Below are positions 6,783 through 12,533 of a DNA stretch of 12,533 nucleotides, piece after piece. A model generated the notes under the pieces. It was given only the letters and a program-made list of their open reading frames with translations, was not told the origin of the DNA and made no database searches. Origin of the DNA: JBFGCT01 sp041581055 (lineage in GTDB: Bacteria; Actinomycetota; Acidimicrobiia; Acidimicrobiales; Ilumatobacteraceae); NCBI GenBank assembly GCA_041581055.1, contig JBFGCT010000121.1, positions 1 to 12,533 of the forward strand, given 5' to 3'. The translations under genes were made by a program, and so were the position numbers. Every line of letters starts with the position of its first letter. Positions within the stretch are counted from its first letter, which is position 1.

Positions 6783-7211
6783 ATGCGGCCCGTGTCAGCC
6801 CGCCTCCCACGACCGCTCGGTCTCGTCACGTTCGTCGTCGCCGGATCGCTGCTCGCCGGGTGTGGCGACGACGGCGGCGGGAGCGCGGAGCGCTTCTGCG
6901 GCGAGATCGAGGCGAACAAGGGGATCCTCACCGACCCGACGCTGGTCTACAGCGACGACATCGAGCCGCTCCTCGAGCTCTACCGGGAGATCGCCGACCT
7001 CGCGCCGCTGGCGATCGAGGCCGAATGGCGCGAGCTCCTCACGACGTACGAGACGGCGAGCACTGTCGTGCCGGGCGACGTCGAGTCCGAACAGACCGCC
7101 TTGGCGGCCGCGTATCAGTCCGAGTCGGCCGCCGTCGCCGTCGCCGACTGGCTCCGCGCCAACTGCGCGGTCGACCTCGGCCCGCTCACCACGATCGTCG
7201 AACGCCCGTAG
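6783..7211 (+). CDS. Small predicted lipoprotein of unknown function
   Basis: The product has 142 residues. The N-terminus is a lipoprotein signal: basic start (MRPVSARLPRP), hydrophobic stretch (12-24) and lipobox LLAGC, with C27 as the predicted lipidated residue, followed by an Asp/Gly-rich linker. The mature part (about 35-142) is predicted helical and acidic, and its only other cysteines, C39 and C128, could form a disulfide outside the cell. The pattern FCGEIEANKGIL ... ELYREIADLAPLAIEAEW resembles other small actinobacterial lipoproteins; I know no function for them. The ATG at 6783 has no Shine-Dalgarno; the in-frame GTG at 6792 is an alternative start. The next gene follows after about 60 bp on the same strand and also has an outer domain, so the two may be co-expressed. 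Confidence 0.8.
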   Translation: MRPVSARLPRPLGLVTFVVAGSLLAGCGDDGGGSAERFCGEIEANKGILTDPTLVYSDDIEPLLELYREIADLAPLAIEAEWRELLTTYETASTVVPGDVESEQTALAAAYQSESAAVAVADWLRANCAVDLGPLTTIVERP

Positions 7212-7250
7212 CGGAAACCGGGCACGGGGTGGCAACCGGCGGGCGGGGCG

Positions 7251-7305
7251 GTCCGTGTAGGAGGGTGTGTCCGTGTATGTGCCCGTGTGTGAGGGTGTGG
7301 CAGTG
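7251..7305 (+). repeat. 30-bp-offset duplication carrying two ribosome-binding sites and two GTG starts
   Basis: Bases 7251-7275 and 7281-7305 match at 20 of 25 positions. Each unit contains a purine-rich Shine-Dalgarno (AGGAGG at 7259-7264; GAGGG at 7291-7295) followed 7-8 nt later by a GTG (7273 and 7303). The offset is exactly ten codons, so both starts are in the same frame. The stretch is also rich in GTGT runs. Confidence 0.7.
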
Positions 7306-8799
7306 ACCACCGCCGACTTCGACGCGTTGTTCGACGAGGAGTACCCCAAGCTCGTCGCGCTCGGAGTCTCGATGTCGGCCGGCCGCGAGATCGCCCGCGA
7401 GCTGGCCCGGGAGACGATGGCCCGAGCCCACGATCGGTGGGCTGAGCTGGAACGATACGACAACCCGGCGGCGTGGCTCCGGCGGGTGATGAGCAACCTT
7501 CTGATCGACCACCATCGTTCGGTCACCGCGCGGGAGTCGGCGCTGCGGCGGCTCGAGGCGACCGCGACCACCCACCACGAGCCGCCTGCGCCGCCGTCGC
7601 GGTGGACCGACCACATCGCACCGCACGCGGTCTTTCGGCGGGGCGCGACATTGCTGCTGATCGCCGCCGCGACGGTGGCGGTCGGCGTCGGGGCCCTCGT
7701 CGTGTTCGGCGACCGCGGCGGGGCGCCGACACTCGTCGTCGACGCTCCGGTGACCGCGCCGCCCGAAACCGCGCAACCCACGACGACGACGCCGGAGACC
7801 GCGCCGCCGGCGTCGACGGCCGCACCGGCCCCGAGCGCGTCCACGTCGCCCGCCGCGTCCGCGCCGCCAACCACCTCCGCCGCCACCCCCGTCGCGACCA
7901 CCGCCGCCCCGCAGACGATCGCCGTCGACGCCGCCGACCCGCCGCCGCTCTCGACGCCGCAGCCGTTCGTCACGATCCCCCGCGGGCCCGACCCGAACGG
8001 CAACGGCGTGTACGTCGCGGTGGGCGAGAACGTCGTCGCCGTTCGCCAGCCGACTGGCACCGACGTCACGCTGATCGACTTCGAGGTGGACGGCGCCGGG
8101 GCCGCCGCCGCGACCGGCGTGCGCACCGCCGTGCTCGACGAGGCGCTGCACTCGATCGTGGTGGGGCCGGGCGATGTGATCTACGGCTTCGGCGACCCGA
8201 TCTTCCAGGACGGATCCGCGATTCCGACCTTCCGCTACGTCGCCGTCGCGCTGTCGGGCGATCGGGCCGGCAACGTGCTGGCCGCGCGCCAGCTCCCGGC
8301 GAACCCGTACCTGGAACTGCCCCGCGGCTCGTTCGGCCACGGGCCCGACGGGGTGATCGACCGTGGGCGATCGGTCAACAGCACCGTGATCGAGTACGTC
8401 GACCGGGACGGCGCGCCGGCAACATGGTCCGGGCCCGACCCGGTCATGGTCGAAATGGCGGGCGTCGACGGCGCCCTGCGCATCTCCACCGTCGGCGACG
8501 GTCCGGCCTGGGACCTCGAGATCACGAGTTCCCCGGACAGCGCCGACGACTACGTCGGCCCCGGCCCGCCGGCGCCATCGAGCGGCGGGCGGGTCGTCTA
8601 CTCCGAGTCGATCGGATCGGACCTGACACCGGGCCAGGACTTCGGCCCGAATGCGACGCCGGTCGTCGCCGTGCTCGAGCCGGACGGGTCGGGCCGCTGG
8701 TTCCGGCTCCCCGACGACTGGAACGTCGCCGCCAGCGACGTGTGGGGCACCGTCCTCATGCGCACCACCGAGACGACCATCGAGCTCGCCCTCCTGTGA
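7273..8799 (+). CDS. Sigma-70 region 2 domain fused to a membrane helix and large outer domain; no sigma region 4
   Basis: The product has 508 residues from GTG 7273 (AGGAGG 8 nt upstream); GTG 7303 with GAGGG is equally arguable, and GTG 7267 also exists. Residues about 14-93 resemble ECF sigma region 2: FDALFDEEYPKLVALG, ARELARETMARAHDRW in the place of the usual EDLVQEAF..AW helix, then NPAAWLRRVMSNLLIDHHR. A normal ECF factor would continue into region 4 with its LPxxQR start and helix-turn-helix. Here there is a short linker, a membrane helix (about 125-146, GATLLLIAAATVAVG), a Pro/Thr/Ala-rich spacer (about 155-229) and a beta-rich outer domain of about 280 residues. The other frames over the junction show no hidden region 4. 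It may be a membrane-held regulator or a repurposed sigma fold. The sigma-2 call is by pattern only, and function is unknown. Confidence 0.72.
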   Translation: MYVPVCEGVAVTTADFDALFDEEYPKLVALGVSMSAGREIARELARETMARAHDRWAELERYDNPAAWLRRVMSNLLIDHHRSVTARESALRRLEATATTHHEPPAPPSRWTDHIAPHAVFRRGATLLLIAAATVAVGVGALVVFGDRGGAPTLVVDAPVTAPPETAQPTTTTPETAPPASTAAPAPSASTSPAASAPPTTSAATPVATTAAPQTIAVDAADPPPLSTPQPFVTIPRGPDPNGNGVYVAVGENVVAVRQPTGTDVTLIDFEVDGAGAAAATGVRTAVLDEALHSIVVGPGDVIYGFGDPIFQDGSAIPTFRYVAVALSGDRAGNVLAARQLPANPYLELPRGSFGHGPDGVIDRGRSVNSTVIEYVDRDGAPATWSGPDPVMVEMAGVDGALRISTVGDGPAWDLEITSSPDSADDYVGPGPPAPSSGGRVVYSESIGSDLTPGQDFGPNATPVVAVLEPDGSGRWFRLPDDWNVAASDVWGTVLMRTTETTIELALL

Positions 8800-8836
8800 C
8801 GCAGGCACGGGTACGGCGCGCGCCGGCCCGGATCGG

Positions 8837-9427
8837 TCAGACGTCGCCGCGGCGGAGGATGACCTTGTCGACCAGGCCGTACTCCTGCGCGGCTTCGGCG
8901 GTGAACCAGCGGTCGCGCTCGGAGTCGGCCTGGATCTGCTCGAGCGGCTGGCCGGAGTGCTGGGCGATCAGCTCGGCCATCCGCTGCTTGGTGTAGCGCA
9001 GCTGCTCGGCCTGGATGGCGATGTCGGAGGCCTGGCCGCGCAGGCCGGCGAGCGGCTGGTGCATCATGATCCGCGCGTTCGGCAGCGTGTAGCGCTTGGA
9101 GTCGGCCCCCGCGGTCAGCAGGAACTGGCCCATCGACGCAGCCAGCCCGAGGCACACGGTCGCCACGTCGCAGCCGACGAACTGCATCGTGTCGTAGATC
9201 GCCATCCCGGCGGTGACCGAGCCGCCGGGGCTGTTGATGTACAGCCAGATGTCGGCGCCGGGATCCTCGCCCTCGAGGTACAGGAGCTGGGCGCAGACCT
9301 GGTTGGCGATGTCGTCGTCGACGTCGGAGCCGAGCATGATCACCCGGTTCTTGAGCAGCCGGTCGAACACCGCGCTGCGCGGGTCGAAACCGGGCTCGAG
9401 GGCGTGCGGGGAAAGCTGGTCCGGCAT
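8837..9427 (-). CDS. clpP: ATP-dependent Clp protease proteolytic subunit
   Basis: ClpP forms the barrel-shaped serine protease that degrades proteins unfolded by ClpX or ClpC in the cytoplasm. The 196 residues are the normal length. The catalytic triad is present: S98 in GLAASMGQFLL, H123 in MMHQPLAG and D172 in ERDRWF. Other family blocks are DIWLYINSPGGSVTAGMAIYDTMQF (59-83) and AAQEYGLVDKVI near the end. ATG 9427 gives a typical N-terminus with a short propeptide-like stretch, and a -10-like TATCGT ends 7 nt before it, suggesting a leaderless mRNA. An upstream in-frame start at 9487 would add 20 unlikely residues. Actinobacteria usually have two clpP genes in tandem and clpX nearby. Here neither neighbour is a Clp gene: it converges on the sigma-2 fusion and diverges from the gene at 9487. 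Confidence 0.95.
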   Translation of the reverse strand: MPDQLSPHALEPGFDPRSAVFDRLLKNRVIMLGSDVDDDIANQVCAQLLYLEGEDPGADIWLYINSPGGSVTAGMAIYDTMQFVGCDVATVCLGLAASMGQFLLTAGADSKRYTLPNARIMMHQPLAGLRGQASDIAIQAEQLRYTKQRMAELIAQHSGQPLEQIQADSERDRWFTAEAAQEYGLVDKVILRRGDV

Positions 9428-9434
9428 GGCCGCC

Positions 9435-9462
9435 ACGATACCGGCGACATGAACCCGGTCGG
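9435..9462 (-). promoter_or_regulatory. Candidate clpP promoter (leaderless)
   Basis: On the minus strand CCGACC (9462-9457), a 16-nt spacer and TATCGT (9440-9435) precede the clpP ATG by 7 nt. This puts the expected transcription start at or next to the A of the ATG. Leaderless mRNAs are common in high-GC actinobacteria, and no good Shine-Dalgarno is present. The -35 match is weak. Confidence 0.35.
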
Positions 9463-9478
9463 CTGGACCAACTACGGT
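9450..9478 (+). promoter_or_regulatory. Candidate promoter of the membrane Ig-like gene (leaderless)
   Basis: TGAACC (9450-9455), a 17-nt spacer and TACGGT (9473-9478) end 8 nt before ATG 9487, again suggesting a transcript that starts at the initiation codon. It overlaps the candidate clpP promoter in the same 59-bp gap. Both hexamers are imperfect. Confidence 0.25.
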
Positions 9479-9486
9479 TCGCAGCA

Positions 9487-10671
9487 ATGTCCGTCACCGC
9501 ATCGTTCGAGCCGGGACGCGTTGCGTCCGAACCAGGCATGGCCGCGGCGCTCACGCTGCGACTTCACAATGACGCATCTTCCAACGAGGTGGTCAGGCTG
9601 CGCGCCGCCGGCGCGCTGGCCAAGCAGACGATCGTGCAGTCCGAGACCGTCTACCTCGACCCCGACGAGACCTTCGACGTGCCGGTGATCGTCGACGTCG
9701 GCCCGGCGCTCGCCGCCGGGCCGCACTCGTCGCTGATCGAGGTGCTGAACGGCGACGGGGCGATCGCCGTCGCCGCCGAGGCGACGATCGACGTCCTGGA
9801 GTCGCTGGGGTACGGCGTGCGCCTGGTGCCGGAGCACTCACGTTCGGCGACCGCCGGCCGCCACCGGATCGTCGTCCACAACAGCGGCAACACGCCCGTG
9901 GTCGTCGAGCTGACGCCCGAGACGGCCGACAACGTCGTGATCGAGCTGGCGACCCCGGTCGTCACCGTCACCCCCGGCGACACCGCCAAGGTCGACCTGC
10001 GGGTCACCCCGCCGGAACGATTCTGGAACGGGCCCAGGCGGACCTACGGCTTCACGATCCACGCGCTGGGCAGTGACGGCGTCACCCAGGACTTCCACGG
10101 CACCTTCGACCAGGGCCCGCGCCTCCGGCCGTGGATCGTCCCCGCCCTCGTCGGCGCGACGATCGCGCTGCTGCTCGGGACGCTGGCGTGGTTCACGCTG
10201 CTCAAACCGTGGGTCGAGCAGACGGCCGAGGACGCCGCCGAACAGGCCATCCTCGACGACCGCGCCGCCCTCCGGGAGCGGATCACCGAACTCGAGGTCG
10301 CGGCGGCGGAGGCCGAGGAGCTCCCGCTCGGCGAGCCGGCCGACCTCCGCCTGGCGGCGACCGCCGCGCCCGGCAGCTCGGCATCCGACGCGTTCGAGGT
10401 GAGCAACGACCGCGTCCTGTCCGTCACCGACGTGGTCTTCCAGAACCCGACGGGGGCGGTGGGGCGCGTGACGTTGTTGCGCGACGACGTCGTCCTGCTC
10501 GAGTCCGAGCTCGCCAACTTCCGCGACCTCGACCTGCACTTCGTCGCTCCGTTCAGTTTCGAGGGGTCGAGCACGGTCGAGCTGCGCGTCAGCTGCACCA
10601 CGCCGGGGCCGAACGAGGCCGATTGCCCGGTGTCCGCGACGATCGTCGGGTTCGTCGACCAGGCCCGCTGA
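9487..10671 (+). CDS. Membrane-anchored protein with tandem Ig-like (NEW3/COG1470-like) domains
   Basis: The product has 394 residues. The N-terminal half has two beta-sandwich repeats (about 1-105 and 108-210) with the marks of the NEW3/COG1470 type: EPGRVASEPGMAAALTLRLHN, then HRIVVHNSGNTPVVVELTP and VTPGDTAKVDLRVTPPERFWNGPRRTYGF. A membrane helix follows (about 216-239), then a charged, probably coiled-coil segment (about 242-279) and a second beta-rich region (286-394) with two cysteines (C370, C380). There is no signal peptide, so either half may face outward. Related actinobacterial proteins carry the label 'hydrolytic protein', but no catalytic motif is visible here. The ATG has no Shine-Dalgarno but has a -10-like element before it. 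The stop lies 12 bp from that of the convergent gene to its right. The domain call is by pattern; the role is unknown. Confidence 0.8.
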   Translation: MSVTASFEPGRVASEPGMAAALTLRLHNDASSNEVVRLRAAGALAKQTIVQSETVYLDPDETFDVPVIVDVGPALAAGPHSSLIEVLNGDGAIAVAAEATIDVLESLGYGVRLVPEHSRSATAGRHRIVVHNSGNTPVVVELTPETADNVVIELATPVVTVTPGDTAKVDLRVTPPERFWNGPRRTYGFTIHALGSDGVTQDFHGTFDQGPRLRPWIVPALVGATIALLLGTLAWFTLLKPWVEQTAEDAAEQAILDDRAALRERITELEVAAAEAEELPLGEPADLRLAATAAPGSSASDAFEVSNDRVLSVTDVVFQNPTGAVGRVTLLRDDVVLLESELANFRDLDLHFVAPFSFEGSSTVELRVSCTTPGPNEADCPVSATIVGFVDQAR

Positions 10672-10683
10672 GCGCGTGGGCGG

Positions 10684-12533
10684 TCAGCGGGCGACCGATG
10701 GGCCGAGCCCGCCGAACAGGGCCACGTTCGACCGATTCCCGGCGGCGGACACGAGGAGGTCGGCGGTGACGTCCGCGAACACGTCGACCTGACCGGCGAC
10801 CACGATCTCGGAGTGGCCGCCCGGCGTGTTCGGCAGCACGACCAGCGTCTCGGCGAACCCGCCGACCGCGTCGACGACCGGCGCCCGCGCCACCCGCCCG
10901 CCGTACCAGGACAGCTCGACCGTCCCGCCGGCCGGGAACCCGGCGCCGAGCACGGTGAACACCTGGCCGTTCGACGCGACGCCAGGCGCGACGGTCAGCG
11001 TCGGTGGAGGGGCGCCGACGCCGCTGACGACGAGCGTCGAGCGGCTGCCGTCGGCGAAGTCGGCGGTGATCGTGGCGGAGAGGGGGCCCTCGGCGGTCGG
11101 GGCGAACTCGAGGCCGACCGTGCAGAAGCCGCCCTGGGCGATCGACTGGCCCAGGCAGGCCGAGCCGTCGACGACGAACCCGGTGCCAGCGACCGGCTCG
11201 ATGCCGAGCGCGACGACGGTCCTCGTCTGCTGAGCCGGATTGAACAGGTCGACCGTGGCCGTCCGTCGCCCGGCGTCGACGATCGTCGGCGCGAACTCGA
11301 AGCTCGGCGGGTTGAACACCGCCGGCAACGGCAGGGTCGTGGTCGTGGTCGTCGTGATGGTCGTGGTCACGCGCGGCGGCCGAGTCGTCGGCGGGGTCGT
11401 GCGGGGCGGGACGGTCCGCGGCGGAACCGTTCGCGGCGGGACGGTCGGCACCGTCCGGGGGGGAGTCGTCGTGGTCGACGACGTGGATGTCGTCGTGGAC
11501 GATGTCGACGACGACGACGTCGTGGTCGTCGTGCTGCTGGTCGCCGCGGGATCGATGCCGGTCGCCGTGACCGCCACGGAGAACTCGGTCGGCGGCGTCC
11601 CGCCGAGGACGCGGATCAGCCCGTCGAATTCGCCGGCGGCGGTGATGTCGGCCGCCACGTCGACGGTGCACGACAGGCCGGGTTGCAGCACACCGGCGCA
11701 ATCGGTGGCGACGAGCGAGAACGGGGCGTCGAGGACGACCGAACCGACGGGGAACCCCGCCGCGCCCCCGTTGGTGATGGTCGCCCGCCCGGTCTGCCGA
11801 CCGGGGACGTCGATCGAGCCGAGGTTGACATCGGCGCCGTGCAGCTCCTCGGACTGGCGCCATAGCCAGACGTGCGTGCCGGTGTGGAACCGCGTGTCGT
11901 CGGTGAGTTCGGCGCCGTCGACGATGTCGAACACGATCGACCGGCCGTGGGCGGAGATGACGGCGCCGGTCACCGACGCCGACGCCGCGTCGTCGGGCGC
12001 GCCGACGACCGCCCCGGACGACACGCTCCCGAACGGCGAGCCGGTGCTCCACCGAACCGCCCAGATGGCGCCGCCCCGGTCGTAGACCGCGTGATGGCCG
12101 TCGGCGGAGATCGCCGGCCGCTTGGCGCCGTAGTCGAGGACGCCGGTACCGACGCCGCGCTCGTACATCACGACGAACGGCGTCACCGCGTCGGGCGTGG
12201 CGGCGACGGCCGCGAGGTCGGTGTCGGAGGACTCGAACAACACGATCGCCCCGTCGCGCGACAGCACCGGGCCGCTCGATCCCGCTTCGGGCGGCGACTT
12301 CGCCTCGGCCGGGTCGGATGACGCCGGCATCGACGCCAGCTCGACGGTCGGCGGCGCGACGCCCGCCGGATCGGCGGACCAGACGTAGACGTCGGGCGGG
12401 GCGGGGGCGTAGGGGTCGAGCCCCGGCCCGGCGACGAAGGCCACCACGCGGGCGCCGTCGGCGACGTCGACGTCGGGCCCCGTCACGATGTCGGCCTCGG
12501 CCGGGAGCACGCCGAGGGCGACGGCGTCGGCGA
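10684..12533 (-). CDS. Large secreted-type protein: PD40/TolB-like repeats and choice-of-anchor-D-like domains (5' end outside window)
   Basis: The frame is open to the right edge, so the true start and any signal peptide are not seen; about 615 residues are visible. Counting from the internal GTG at 12510, the N-terminal part has at least three beta-propeller-like PD40 motifs: GPVLSRDGAIVLFES (80-94), RPAISADGHHAVYD (131-144) and GAVISAHGRSIVFD (182-195). A choice-of-anchor-D-like Ig domain (about 227-320) has C271/C281, then comes a Thr/Ser/Pro/Arg spacer (about 322-396). A second similar domain (about 397-500) has C452/C463 in CLGQSIAQGGFCTVGLEFAP, and an IPT/TIG-like domain (about 501-587, GQVFTVLGAGFPAGGTVELSW) ends the protein with no membrane anchor or sorting signal. 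Such proteins are usually surface or extracellular. No enzyme motif was recognised. Confidence 0.82.
   Translation of the reverse strand, partial: ADAVALGVLPAEADIVTGPDVDVADGARVVAFVAGPGLDPYAPAPPDVYVWSADPAGVAPPTVELASMPASSDPAEAKSPPEAGSSGPVLSRDGAIVLFESSDTDLAAVAATPDAVTPFVVMYERGVGTGVLDYGAKRPAISADGHHAVYDRGGAIWAVRWSTGSPFGSVSSGAVVGAPDDAASASVTGAVISAHGRSIVFDIVDGAELTDDTRFHTGTHVWLWRQSEELHGADVNLGSIDVPGRQTGRATITNGGAAGFPVGSVVLDAPFSLVATDCAGVLQPGLSCTVDVAADITAAGEFDGLIRVLGGTPPTEFSVAVTATGIDPAATSSTTTTTSSSSTSSTTTSTSSTTTTPPRTVPTVPPRTVPPRTVPPRTTPPTTRPPRVTTTITTTTTTTLPLPAVFNPPSFEFAPTIVDAGRRTATVDLFNPAQQTRTVVALGIEPVAGTGFVVDGSACLGQSIAQGGFCTVGLEFAPTAEGPLSATITADFADGSRSTLVVSGVGAPPPTLTVAPGVASNGQVFTVLGAGFPAGGTVELSWYGGRVARAPVVDAVGGFAETLVVLPNTPGGHSEIVVAGQVDVFADVTADLLVSAAGNRSNVALFGGLGPSVAR
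11323..11547 (-). repeat. Low-complexity Thr/Ser and PPRTV-repeat linker
   Basis: This segment codes for a Ser/Thr run, then four PPRT(V/T) units of about 5 residues (PPRTVP...), then a second Thr run. It separates the two choice-of-anchor-D-like domains of the surrounding gene. At DNA level it shows as short GTC/GTG-rich runs and repeated GGCGGGACGGT-like units, so length may vary between strains. It is probably an extended, possibly glycosylated spacer. Confidence 0.8.

Noticed and set aside
8814..8825. Perfect palindrome CGGCGCGCGCCG between the converging sigma-2 fusion and clpP genes as a terminator
   Set aside because: It has no loop and no T-run on either strand, and such GC words are frequent here. 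A terminator cannot be supported.
7473..8996. Plus-strand frame overlapping the sigma-2 fusion (checked as a possible frameshifted region 4)
   Set aside because: Its translation is Arg-rich without an LPxxQR or helix-turn-helix pattern, so it is a shadow frame, not a hidden sigma region 4.

Overview
The window is a very GC-rich (estimated above 70 %, not counted) chromosomal segment of an actinomycete-type bacterium. The left half has the conserved actinobacterial order comM - dprA - xerC - whiG-type sigma factor - M23-like protein - rpsB, read on the minus strand. Together with the divergent single-copy genes to the right, this suggests an uncultured or little-studied member of the class Acidimicrobiia or a relative. 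That placement is an inference from gene order and protein style, not from a marker-gene comparison.

Layout. (1) 1-1356, minus: rpsB (ribosomal protein S2) with a normal S2 core and a very long, repetitive, acidic/alanine-rich C-terminal tail that runs off the left edge. Its leader (1357-1494) holds a hairpin and two perfect palindromes. (2) 1495-2130, minus: exported LytM/M23-fold protein that has lost its metal ligands. (3) 2222-6557, minus: four genes, FliA/WhiG-family sigma factor, XerC-like tyrosine recombinase, DprA and ComM. Two pairs overlap by 4 bp (ATGA), so this looks like one operon for DNA uptake/processing with a sigma factor at its distal end. (4) 6783-8799, plus: a small lipoprotein, then a protein made of a sigma region 2 domain, a membrane helix, a Pro/Thr linker and a large outer domain, with no sigma region 4. 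(5) 8837-9427, minus: a solitary clpP. (6) 9487-10671, plus: a membrane-anchored protein with immunoglobulin-like repeats. (7) 10684-12533, minus, cut by the right edge: a large secreted-type protein with PD40/TolB-like repeats, two choice-of-anchor-D-like domains and a Thr/Pro/Arg linker.

How it works together. ComM (branch-migration helicase) and DprA (RecA loader on incoming ssDNA) are the classic intracellular pair for natural transformation. XerC resolves chromosome dimers, and the sigma factor may control a developmental or motility-like regulon elsewhere. Right of comM the conserved neighbourhood ends and lineage-specific envelope genes begin. The last two genes resemble accessory proteins that I recall from actinobacterial contractile-injection (phage-tail-like) clusters, so the sequence just right of this window is worth looking at. 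No tRNA, rRNA, insertion sequence, prophage, CRISPR array or convincing terminator was seen. The clearest oddities are the sigma-2/membrane fusion, the duplicated ribosome-binding site in front of it, the tandem-repeat S2 tail and the ligand-less M23 domain.
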